From: Bradyrhizobium sp. SZCCT0148
GTDB lineage: Bacteria; Pseudomonadota; Alphaproteobacteria; Rhizobiales; Xanthobacteraceae
Reading direction: 5' to 3'
Assembly: GCF_018129985.1 (NCBI RefSeq)
Contig: NZ_JAFCKT010000001.1
Location: forward strand, 124,001-188,000
Length of the DNA: 64,000 nt
Shown here: piece after piece, positions 9,361-15,913 of the stretch
How the letters are laid out: each line of letters opens with the position of its first letter
How positions within the stretch are numbered: the first letter of the stretch is position 1
Program-made: the position numbers and the translations under genes
The notes under the pieces: model-generated
The model's input: only the letters and a program-made list of their open reading frames with translations
Databases searched by the model: none
Told to the model about the DNA's origin: nothing

Positions 9361-10920
9361 ATGAGCGCCGGGGACTTGACCCAGGATCAGAGCGTGCAGG
9401 CCGTGAGATTGCCGCCGGCCTGGCGCGAGCTGGCTGTGACGTTCTGCATCGCCGTGGCCGCGATCGGCTTTGTGCCGGTCCTGCATCTGGCCAATCCGGC
9501 TCTCGGCATTGTCGTCGAGGTGTTCGTCGGCATCGCCATCGTGCTGGCGGTCCCCACCTGCGCGCCTGCCATCGCGATCTTCGTCCTGTTCTTCCAGAAC
9601 CTGTTCGTCTCGATCCTGTCGCCGCTGGTTCCGCTGCCGTCCGATCTCGACTTCATCAAGGGCTACAATTTCCTCGTCTGCTCCGTGATGTGGCTGGCGA
9701 CGTTCGGTCTCTACGTGCTGGGCCAGCGGAATCAATCAACCGAGGTGAACCGGATCATGCGCTGGGGTGTCGTCACCCTCGCCGTGGTGTCGCTGTATTT
9801 CGCGATCGGCTTCGTCCAGGACGGACAGCCGGCGGCGGTCTATCTGCGCAATATCGTGCTGCCGCTGTTCCTGTTCCAGCTTTCGCTGCTGACCGCCGCG
9901 ACCTACGAGATGCGCATCACGCCTTTCCTGGTGACGCTTGCGGTCATCCTCATGCTGTGCGGCTACGTCGAGTTCGCCTTCCGCGATGTCTGGCTGGCCA
10001 TCACCAACAGTTATACGTTCTGGGGTTTCGACGAACTCAAGGCGACTCACTCGGGTGTCTGGGAAGCCCAGATGCGGGCCACCGGCAACGTGCCCGTCGA
10101 TCTCAAGGACCGCTTCAGCTTCGACTTCCTGAACACGCCCCTGCTCGAAGGCTTCGGCCTGTCAAAGATGCTGCGCATCAACGGTCCGAACATGCACCCG
10201 ATCAGCTTCGCCTACGGGCTCGCCTTTCTCACCTTGTTCCTGTTTTCGGTCGGACGACCGCTGCTGGCCCTCGCCGCGTTGCCGCTGCTGGTCTTCTGCA
10301 GCGTGAAGGGCGCGCTCATTACGGTCATCTTCGTGGCCGCAGCCTGGATCGGGACACGTCTGATCGGCGCCGTGACGACGTTGTTGCTCGGCTTCCTCGG
10401 CATGATCGCCTTTGCAATTCTGGCGATCCGCCTCGGACTTCAGATCGGCGACTATCACGTCATCGGGTTGATGGGTGGTTTGGACGGATTCGTGCAGAAA
10501 CCCTTCGGCCGCGGCCTCGGCATCGGCGGCAATTTGGCAGATAGCTATTTCTCCATCGACTGGAGCGCCGCGCAGGCCGCGGGGACGATCGACGGCGCGG
10601 TCGAGAGCGCGATCGGCGTTCTCCTGTACCAGATGGGCGTTGGCGCCTTCGTGCCGTTGGCCTTCTATTTCGCGATGGCGCTCAAGGCCTGGCGCCTCTA
10701 CGCGTCGTCGGGCTATCTGACGCAGGGGCTCGCAGGCTTCGGCGTCATGGTCGTGCTGCTGAATGGATTGTTCCAGGAAGAGGCTCTGTTCGCGCCGCTC
10801 GCGCTCGGACTGATGTTTTCCCTCACCGGTCTCGTGATCGGCAGCCATGTGCGCATGCAGGGCGTGGCAAGCGAGCGGGCTGAAATCGAACATGCCGCGC
10901 ATTATCAGCCGATAACCTAA
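9361..10920 (+). CDS. Polytopic membrane protein, O-antigen ligase/polymerase-like
   Basis: A 519-residue protein with about ten or more hydrophobic segments, for example CIAVAAIGFVPVLHLAN, VVEVFVGIAIVLAVP and TTLLLGFLGMIAFAILAIRL. A large hydrophilic loop sits between about residues 215 and 280. The layout resembles Wzy/O-antigen ligase proteins but I see no strict Wzy_C motif, so the call rests on topology and position after a GumC-like protein and a GH5 enzyme. Start 9361 gives an N-terminus MSAGDLTQ; the frame is open far upstream but that part overlaps the GH5 gene in another frame. Likely polymerises or ligates the exopolysaccharide repeat unit. Confidence 0.72.
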   Translation: MSAGDLTQDQSVQAVRLPPAWRELAVTFCIAVAAIGFVPVLHLANPALGIVVEVFVGIAIVLAVPTCAPAIAIFVLFFQNLFVSILSPLVPLPSDLDFIKGYNFLVCSVMWLATFGLYVLGQRNQSTEVNRIMRWGVVTLAVVSLYFAIGFVQDGQPAAVYLRNIVLPLFLFQLSLLTAATYEMRITPFLVTLAVILMLCGYVEFAFRDVWLAITNSYTFWGFDELKATHSGVWEAQMRATGNVPVDLKDRFSFDFLNTPLLEGFGLSKMLRINGPNMHPISFAYGLAFLTLFLFSVGRPLLALAALPLLVFCSVKGALITVIFVAAAWIGTRLIGAVTTLLLGFLGMIAFAILAIRLGLQIGDYHVIGLMGGLDGFVQKPFGRGLGIGGNLADSYFSIDWSAAQAAGTIDGAVESAIGVLLYQMGVGAFVPLAFYFAMALKAWRLYASSGYLTQGLAGFGVMVVLLNGLFQEEALFAPLALGLMFSLTGLVIGSHVRMQGVASERAEIEHAAHYQPIT

Positions 10921-10944
10921 AGCCCGCCTCAGATGGCTGTCGCA

Positions 10945-10969
10945 GGAACTTCCGCTTTTTCCCGGCGTT
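10945..10969 (+). promoter_or_regulatory. EcfG-type general stress promoter for the 11006-11696 genes
   Basis: GGAAC (10945-10949), 16 bases, CGTT (10966-10969): a full match to the EcfG consensus. Transcription would start near 10976, about 30 bases before the ATG at 11006. Confidence 0.72.
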
Positions 10970-11005
10970 GATCGTGCTCGCCGCAAAAAGGGGCCGGTCC
11001 TGGCC

Positions 11006-11224
11006 ATGAAAAACTTTTCCAACGCCGCATTCTCTCCCGACGTGATCGCGATCATGACGGGCGCCCTGGAAGCCGCGGTCGCGAGCCTTCCTGAGCCCGT
11101 GCATTCCTCGCATGTCACCACGCTCGCCGAATCCATCCTGCGCACCGCCGGTGCCGGCGAGCGCAATGCCGCTGACCTGCAGAGGATCGCCCTGATGGAG
11201 CTGCAATTGATTCCGCGCGCGTGA
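11006..11224 (+). CDS. Small conserved-type hypothetical protein (72 aa)
   Basis: A 72-residue soluble, helix-rich protein without a signal peptide. It has patterns such as VIAIMTGALEAAVASLP and a terminal MELQLIPRA. I do not recognise a named domain. It stands directly behind an exact EcfG-type promoter and 10 bp before a small exported protein gene, so it is probably the first gene of a stress-induced operon. Codon use (G/C at third positions) matches real genes around it. Confidence 0.65.
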   Translation: MKNFSNAAFSPDVIAIMTGALEAAVASLPEPVHSSHVTTLAESILRTAGAGERNAADLQRIALMELQLIPRA

Positions 11225-11234
11225 GGGACCGAAC

Positions 11235-11696
11235 ATGAGGACCACATTTGCCGCCGCTATCATCGCGTTGCTCGCCACGCTCTCGGCTGCGCGCGCGGAA
11301 AGCTGGACAACGTACCGGATCCCTGAAGCGGGAACATCGGTGGATATTCCCTCGTCGCTCTTTACGGAGCTTGCCGGCAAGCCCGACGGCCTGGGCCAGC
11401 GGTTTCAGACCGCTGATGCTCGGGCCGATCTTACCGTGCAGACTGTTTCCAACAGCGAAGGTCTCTCGCCGTCCGCATTCCTTGCCAGGAAGGGGCCACC
11501 TGCCGGCATCATCTACAAGCGTATAACCCCGAAGTTTTTCGTCGTTTCCAGCATCAGGCGCGACAAGATTTGGTACAACCGCTGCAATTTTTCACGCGGC
11601 TATGTGCATTGCGTGCTGATCAATTACCCCGCCGCCGAGAAGCGGCAATGGGATGGCGTGGTCACGCGGGTCAGCCATAGCCTGAGCGCCAACTGA
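11235..11696 (+). CDS. Small exported hypothetical protein (153 aa)
   Basis: A 153-residue protein with a clear signal peptide (FAAAIIALLATLSAARA, cleavage before ES). The mature part begins with WTTYRIPEAGTSVDIPSSLF, a pattern seen in periplasmic proteins of unknown role in this group. It carries two cysteines (NRCNFSRGYVHCVLIN) nine residues apart that could form a disulfide. It follows the 72-aa gene by 10 bp and should be expressed from the same EcfG-type promoter. Function unknown. Confidence 0.75.
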   Translation: MRTTFAAAIIALLATLSAARAESWTTYRIPEAGTSVDIPSSLFTELAGKPDGLGQRFQTADARADLTVQTVSNSEGLSPSAFLARKGPPAGIIYKRITPKFFVVSSIRRDKIWYNRCNFSRGYVHCVLINYPAAEKRQWDGVVTRVSHSLSAN

Positions 11697-11701
11697 ACTA
11701 C

Positions 11702-11737
11702 GCAAAGAAAAAGAGCTGCCCGAACAAGTCGGGCAGC
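11702..11737 (-). terminator. Rho-independent terminator of the low-complexity protein operon
   Basis: Perfect 9-bp stem GCTGCCCGA / TCGGGCAGC (11715-11723 with 11729-11737) around a 5-base loop. Read on the minus strand it is followed by CTTTTTCTTT. It ends the minus-strand operon 12 bp after its last stop codon. Confidence 0.88.
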
Positions 11738-11749
11738 AGGGCCGTGAGG

Positions 11750-12184
11750 TTAGCGTGCGGTCGTCGATGTCGTCGACATCGTCGGCTTCGAGCCCGGCAC
11801 ATGCGACATCGTCTTGGTCGTCGAGCCGACCTCTTCACCAGCCTTGACCTTGGTGCGGGTATGCGAGCGGCTGAACGTGCCGCCCTCATGGGCCTGCGCC
11901 CGGGCGTTGGAGTTCATCACGGGGCCGTTGCCCTTGTTCGTGCTGACGCCGGTCTGCGCCTTGCCATCGACGGCAGCGGCGCTTCCGCCGGCCGCGATCG
12001 ACGAGCCGGTGCTGCCGTTCGCCGAGGTGGAGGTCCCGCCGGTGCCGACCGTCGAGGCGGAGGTGCCGCCTGCCGCGGCCGAGCCGCCGCTTCCGCCCGT
12101 GACGCTCTTCTGCGCGAGAGCCGGGGAGGTGGCGGCAAGCAGAGCTGCAATTGCCGCGGTCGCGAATATCGTTCTCATGTTCAA
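11750..12184 (-). CDS. Exported Gly/Ser/Thr-rich low-complexity protein (144 aa)
   Basis: A 144-residue protein with signal peptide (ATAAIAALLAATSPALAQ) and a mature part rich in Gly, Ser, Thr and Ala, including TVGTGGTSTSANGSTG. It ends in a threonine/serine-rich basic tail. Start 12184 is supported by GAGG seven bases upstream. It shares the VGTGG element and composition with the gene at 12614, so the two are probably diverged relatives. It is the last gene of a three-gene minus-strand operon closed by a strong terminator. Function unknown; a surface or matrix role is a guess from composition. Confidence 0.75.
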   Translation of the reverse strand: MNMRTIFATAAIAALLAATSPALAQKSVTGGSGGSAAAGGTSASTVGTGGTSTSANGSTGSSIAAGGSAAAVDGKAQTGVSTNKGNGPVMNSNARAQAHEGGTFSRSHTRTKVKAGEEVGSTTKTMSHVPGSKPTMSTTSTTAR

Positions 12185-12199
12185 TCCTCTCGATGAATC

Positions 12200-12553
12200 T
12201 TAGGGGGACGAGGTCGAAATCGTGCAGCCGTTGACCGTGATGGTGCTGGCGCTGGTCGAGCCCGGCCCGCCTGCGGTCGAGGACGAGCTGGAGACGTTGC
12301 CGCCGCCCGCCTGCACATGCACCGACGATCCGCCGGCCGAACTCGAGCTTGAAAGCGAACCGCTTGAGGCCGTCGAACCGGTCGTGCTTGAACCCGATGA
12401 GCCGACCGCGGTGATGCTGCCATCGGCATGTTTTTCGACCGTGACCTTGCAGGTCTCGCCTGATGCCGTCTTGCCGGTCTTTTCCATGGTGGTTGCCTGA
12501 GCAGCGCCGGTCATCAAGCTCAACGCTGCGATCGCAATGATTGATCTGTTCAT
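12200..12553 (-). CDS. Exported Ser/Gly-rich protein (117 aa)
   Basis: A 117-residue protein starting at 12553 behind GGAGG; an ATG 36 bases further upstream lacks support. Signal peptide IIAIAALSLMTGAAQATT. The N-terminal mature part TASGETCKVTVEKHADGSI has a folded look. The rest is serine/glycine-rich (SGSLSSSSSAGGSS), and a final TITVNGCTIS supplies a second cysteine, so an intramolecular disulfide closing the chain is possible. It is the middle gene of the three-gene operon. No named family recognised. Confidence 0.72.
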   Translation of the reverse strand: MNRSIIAIAALSLMTGAAQATTMEKTGKTASGETCKVTVEKHADGSITAVGSSGSSTTGSTASSGSLSSSSSAGGSSVHVQAGGGNVSSSSSTAGGPGSTSASTITVNGCTISTSSP

Positions 12554-12613
12554 GCGAGTTCTCCTCCAACAAAGACGAAGGAGCGGCATCGCTGCCGCTC
12601 CCGGGTCAAGGCA

Positions 12614-13150
12614 TCAATCCTTGTCCTTCTTCATCTCGCCCTTGTTGTGGCCCTTGCCCTTTTCCATGCCCATGTCGCTGGCATGACCCGCAGACGAGCC
12701 GGCCGCACCGACCGTCGATCCGCTCTTGCCGTCGCCAGCCGAGGAACCGCCGGTGCCAACGGTCGATGCGGAGTTGGAGCCGCTGCCAGCCGCCGAGCCG
12801 CCGGTGCCGACGCTGGACGAGCTCTTGCCGCCGCCGGCCGATGAGCCGCCGGTGCCGAGCGTCGAAGCCGAGCCGCTGCCCGATCCGCTGCCGGCCGCGG
12901 AGCCGCCCGTGCCGACGCTCGAGCTGCTGGTGCCGCCGCCCGCCGACGAGCCGCCGGTGCCGAGCGTCGAGGCCGATCCGCTGCCAGATCCGCTGCCGGC
13001 CGAAGAGCCACCGGTACCCACGGTCGAGCTGCTGGTGCCGCCGCCCGCCGACGATCCGCCGGTGCCGACGGTCGAGCTCGATTGCGCAACGGCAAGCGCG
13101 GTGCTGGCCAACAGTGCGGCCGCGGCCGCAGAAAGCTTCAGGATCCTCAT
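12614..13150 (-). CDS. Exported protein with eight TVGTGGSSAG-type decapeptide repeats
   Basis: A 178-residue protein starting at 13150 behind GGAGGAG. Signal peptide ILKLSAAAAALLASTALAVAQ. The mature chain is almost wholly eight copies of (T/S)(V/L)GTGGS(S/A)AG, joined alternately by 6-residue (GGTSSS, GGKSSS) and 7-9-residue (SGSGSGSAS) linkers. A final 23-residue tail is rich in Met, Lys, Asp and His (EKGKGHNKGEMKKDKD). No named family is recognised. It is the first gene of the operon. The repeat length and composition suggest an extended, flexible or fibrous secreted chain. Confidence 0.8.
   Translation of the reverse strand: MRILKLSAAAAALLASTALAVAQSSSTVGTGGSSAGGGTSSSTVGTGGSSAGSGSGSGSASTLGTGGSSAGGGTSSSSVGTGGSAAGSGSGSGSASTLGTGGSSAGGGKSSSSVGTGGSAAGSGSNSASTVGTGGSSAGDGKSGSTVGAAGSSAGHASDMGMEKGKGHNKGEMKKDKD
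12686..13072 (-). repeat. Tandem repeat coding for eight decapeptides; 105-bp higher-order unit
   Basis: Copies 1, 3 and 5 of the decapeptide start 35 codons (105 bp) apart, and copies 5 and 7 start 33 codons apart. The array is therefore a two-decapeptide unit repeated about four times. The last copy has decayed to TVGAAGSSAG. Confidence 0.85.
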
Positions 13151-13202
13151 GTCATCTCCTCCAGGGTTTTTCAAAATCAGATTGCCAAATCAGGCTCGGG
13201 AT

Positions 13203-13227
13203 AAAGTGGCAATCAGGCAAACGTTCC
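13203..13227 (-). promoter_or_regulatory. Possible EcfG-type promoter of the low-complexity protein operon (imperfect)
   Basis: On the minus strand GGAAC (13227-13223), 16 bases, CTTT (13206-13203) against consensus CGTT. The 12-mer GGAACGTTTGCC here recurs exactly at 13897-13908 in front of the 26-aa protein gene. Distance to the first ATG (13150) is 52 bp. Confidence 0.4.
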
Positions 13228-13393
13228 AACGGTTGTGCACGTTGGTGCATTTTGATCGCCCGCAGCGGAGCTCACCGCACCTGCAGCGATGCGCGTTGGT
13301 TCGCGTTCATCCTGCATTCATCCGCACGAAGTGCGCACCGCTCTTGCGCCGCGTTCCCGCGACGTAGTTAGTTCACTCAGAATGCGTCGATCG

Positions 13394-13780
13394 TTACTCG
13401 ACGATCGCAGAGCGCAGCGCAGCTGCCGAGCTGGCAGTGCGACTGGAACGCGCAGGCGTTGCGTGGCTCGGGCTCAGTCGAGGTTTGTGCGCAATCTCGG
13501 ACGTCTGCCCCGCTGATTCCGCCGACGCCAACGCCTGGCTTGCAGCGCGGTTTGAGGCCTCTGAGACAAGCAGATCCCATGATGTCTCCATCGCAACCAT
13601 GCTTGACGTGTCCAGAATGATCTTCTCAGGCAGGGCGCGCGCGGAATGGATGCGAATGACCGATCGGTCGACACCAGCGCCAGCGGAGACATCGTTGAGT
13701 GGAGGCAAACTGCGGTCGAGCGCGAACAGCAACGCCGCGACGAATGCACTTGCGAACACAAGGTAGCGAATGATGGGCAT
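13394..13780 (-). CDS. Small membrane-anchored hypothetical protein (128 aa)
   Basis: A 128-residue protein with one N-terminal hydrophobic segment (YLVFASAFVAALLFAL) that may be an uncleaved anchor or signal. A hydrophilic part follows, ending in a Ser/Ala/Arg-rich tail. No family recognised. An exact EcfG-type promoter lies 83-107 bp upstream, giving a leader of about 75 bases. The ribosome site in front of the ATG is weak. The gene points away from the low-complexity operon's promoter region and is divergent from the 26-aa protein gene. Confidence 0.6.
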   Translation of the reverse strand: MPIIRYLVFASAFVAALLFALDRSLPPLNDVSAGAGVDRSVIRIHSARALPEKIILDTSSMVAMETSWDLLVSEASNRAASQALASAESAGQTSEIAHKPRLSPSHATPARSSRTASSAAALRSAIVE

Positions 13781-13862
13781 CAGGAATTGACCGCGAGATG
13801 GAGGAAGCGCGACTGCGAGCCGAGCCGCTTCTCCACGGTCTGCCGCATGCGGTGCTGCGATG

Positions 13863-13887
13863 AACGCGGCACCGGCCTGCCCGTTCC
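13863..13887 (-). promoter_or_regulatory. EcfG-type general stress promoter for the 128-aa protein gene
   Basis: On the minus strand GGAAC (13887-13883), 16 bases, CGTT (13866-13863), a full consensus match. It lies back to back with the plus-strand near-match at 13897. Confidence 0.65.
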
Positions 13888-13896
13888 GCCGATAGG

Positions 13897-13921
13897 GGAA
13901 CGTTTGCCACTTTTTCCTGTT
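13897..13921 (+). promoter_or_regulatory. EcfG-like promoter for the 26-aa protein gene
   Basis: GGAAC (13897-13901), 16 bases, TGTT (13918-13921), one mismatch to CGTT. The ATG at 13957 is 35 bases downstream. Confidence 0.5.
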
Positions 13922-13956
13922 TTGCTACCGGGAGCAGCTGATTGGAGGAGAGGAAG

Positions 13957-14037
13957 ATGCCCATTTTGATTCTCTGGGCCGTGCCCGCCATCCTGGTCGT
14001 CGGCGGCGGCATTTATCTCATTGGACACATGCACTGA
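13957..14037 (+). CDS. 26-residue single-span membrane protein
   Basis: ATG at 13957 is preceded by the very strong ribosome site GGAGGAGAGGAAG. The frame reads MPILILWAVPAILVVGG, then GIYLIGHMH and TGA at 14035. Almost the whole chain is one hydrophobic helix ending in His-Met-His. It lies behind an EcfG-like promoter and just before a 14-bp perfect hairpin, so it is framed like a complete one-gene transcript. Short stress-induced membrane peptides of this kind are known in other bacteria; no family name can be given. Confidence 0.7.
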   Translation: MPILILWAVPAILVVGGGIYLIGHMH

Positions 14038-14044
14038 ATGCGAA

Positions 14045-14078
14045 GGCCCCGGTTTCGATGATGGTCGAAACCGGGGCC
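14045..14078 (+). terminator. Strong hairpin after the 26-aa protein gene
   Basis: Perfect 14-bp stem GGCCCCGGTTTCGA / TCGAAACCGGGGCC with loop TGATGG, starting 7 bases after the stop codon. There is no U-tract, so it may stabilise the 3' end or act as a weak terminator. Confidence 0.6.
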
Positions 14079-14298
14079 GCAGCCCGCCTGGCTTGGCGTC
14101 GGTCGATGCGTCAGCCGCACGGCCTCCGGATTTCTTATCTTGATTGCGCCGTTAGCCGTCGGCGCCACGTTCAGGCGCTTAGGCGATTTGCCGTTACACG
14201 CAAGTATCTACGACGCAGGATGAGCCCTGGCCCGCTTCCGCACGGCCTCTGGTTCGCCCGCTTGGTCGAACTCCGCAGGGAGCGCGGAGCGTCTCAAA

Positions 14299-14760
14299 TC
14301 ACGCCTTGCCGCACGAGCTGTTGCTCTGATGTAAGCTGGCGACGTCGGCACGGCCTTGGCTTTCCGCGACCTGGATCAACGTGATCGCACCGGGCGTGAT
14401 GATTCCCATCTGTGGCTGGGCGGAGAGGTAGGTGGTGCTGCCGGCGCGCAGATCGAGGCTCACTTTCTCGCTTCCCTGTCCGAACAGATTGCTGCTCAGT
14501 GGAAGATTGTTGACCGCAACCTCGTGGCGGCCCGGAGGCAGGTCGCAGGCCAGGAAACCTGCAGCCTGACTGCCTCCAACGGGGCGTCCATCGACCGAAT
14601 AGCTCGGTTGGATCGCGAAACCCAGGGCGGATGAGCGATAGACCACCAGCCGCGCCGTATTTGCCTTGACGTTATCCGTCAGGGCCGTGCTGCCCATCGG
14701 CCCTGATGCACACCCCGCAAGCAGGAAAGCCGCAACGAAAATCCCCGGACGCAAGCCCAT
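14299..14760 (-). CDS. Lipoprotein of unknown function (DUF2846-like)
   Basis: A 153-residue protein starting at 14760 behind AGGGGG. A signal peptide with lipobox LLAGCAS (cysteine near residue 17) marks it as a lipoprotein. The mature part has RLVVYRSSALGFAIQPSYSV, DGRPVGG and PPGRHEVAVNN, a beta-rich arrangement like DUF2846 (PEGA-like) domains. It would sit on the periplasmic face of a membrane. A longer frame to 14802 exists but adds residues in front of the signal peptide. Confidence 0.75.
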   Translation of the reverse strand: MGLRPGIFVAAFLLAGCASGPMGSTALTDNVKANTARLVVYRSSALGFAIQPSYSVDGRPVGGSQAAGFLACDLPPGRHEVAVNNLPLSSNLFGQGSEKVSLDLRAGSTTYLSAQPQMGIITPGAITLIQVAESQGRADVASLHQSNSSCGKA

Positions 14761-14860
14761 TCCAACCCCCTGATTCAGTCCAACAGTCCCCGGAGGAATC
14801 ATTGGCGAGGGTGGTGGACGAAGTCAACCGCGACTTCTGGTCGTGCCGCGCGAGCTCGTC

Positions 14861-15892
14861 TCAGCGCCACCCCAGCGCCGGGGCGACGTGCTTGAGGATC
14901 GCCTCGATCGCATGCGCGCAGTAATCGACCCCGAGCTGGTTCGGGATCGTCAGCAGCAGCGTGTCGGCCTCCGCGATCGCCTCGTCCTTGCGCAGCTGCT
15001 CGATCAGCGCATCGGGCTCGGCGGCATAACTCCGGCCGAAGATCGCCCGGGTCTGCGGGTCGATGAAGCCGATCTGGTCCTCGCCTCCGCGCTCCCGGCC
15101 GAAATAGGCGCGGTCGCGATCGTCCATCAGTGCAAAGATGCTGCGGCTCACGGAGACGCGGGGCTCGCGGGCGTGGCCGGCGTCCTTCCACGCGGCGCGA
15201 TAGGCGCGAATCTGCGCGGCCTGCTGCACGTGGAAGGCTTCGCCGGTCTCGTCGTTCTTCAGCGTCGAGCTCTGCAGATTCATGCCGAGCTTCGCTGCCC
15301 ACACCGCGGTCGCATTCGAGCCCGCGCCCCACCAGATCCGCTCGCGCAGACCCTGCGCATGCGGCTCCAGGCGGAGCAGCCCCGGCGGATTCGGAAACAT
15401 CGGATGCGGATTGGGCTCGGCAAAACCTTCGCCGCGCAGGAGATCGAGGAAGACTTCGGCGTGGCGCCGGCCCATGTCGGCGTCGCTCTGGCCCTCGGCC
15501 GGGCGATAACCAAAGTAACGCCAGCCGTCGATCACCTGCTCGGGCGAGCCGCGGCTGATGCCGAGCTGCAGCCGGCCGCCGGCGATCAGGTCGGCAGAGC
15601 CGGCGTCCTCGACCATGTAGAGCGGGTTCTCGTAGCGCATGTCGATCACGGCCGTGCCGATCTCGATCTTGCTCGTCCTCGCGCCGACCGCCGCGAGCAG
15701 TGGAAAGGGCGAAGCCAGCTGCCGCGCGAAATGGTGCACGCGGAAGTAGGCGCCATCCGCGCCGAGTTGCTCGGCCGCGACCGCAAGCTCGATCGATTGC
15801 AGCAGGGTGTCTGCCGCGGAGCGGGTCTGCGATTGCGGCGAGGGGGTCCAGTGTCCGAAGGACAGAAATCCGATCTTCTTCATGGACGTCAT
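14861..15892 (-). CDS. LLM-class flavin-dependent oxidoreductase (luciferase-like)
   Basis: A 343-residue single-domain luciferase-like protein. N-terminus KKIGFLSFGHWTP, then GADGAYFRVHHFARQLASPF, EIGTAVIDMRYENPLYM and DLIAGGRLQLGISRGSPEQV, all typical of the FMN/F420 bacterial-luciferase fold. The start may be 15892 or the second ATG at 15883. It follows the LysR gene by 21 bp on the same strand and is probably co-transcribed with it. Such enzymes are flavin-dependent monooxygenases or reductases; with a styrene-monooxygenase pair next door, a role in the same catabolic or detoxifying pathway is possible but unproven. Confidence 0.85.
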   Translation of the reverse strand: MTSMKKIGFLSFGHWTPSPQSQTRSAADTLLQSIELAVAAEQLGADGAYFRVHHFARQLASPFPLLAAVGARTSKIEIGTAVIDMRYENPLYMVEDAGSADLIAGGRLQLGISRGSPEQVIDGWRYFGYRPAEGQSDADMGRRHAEVFLDLLRGEGFAEPNPHPMFPNPPGLLRLEPHAQGLRERIWWGAGSNATAVWAAKLGMNLQSSTLKNDETGEAFHVQQAAQIRAYRAAWKDAGHAREPRVSVSRSIFALMDDRDRAYFGRERGGEDQIGFIDPQTRAIFGRSYAAEPDALIEQLRKDEAIAEADTLLLTIPNQLGVDYCAHAIEAILKHVAPALGWR

Positions 15893-15913
15893 TTAATGCA
15901 GGGCAGGACGGCG

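Noticed and set aside
12614-13150. CRISPR-like array
   Set aside because: The repeats are in-frame coding repeats (decapeptides) of similar spacer composition, not identical 24-37-bp repeats with unique spacers; no cas genes are present.
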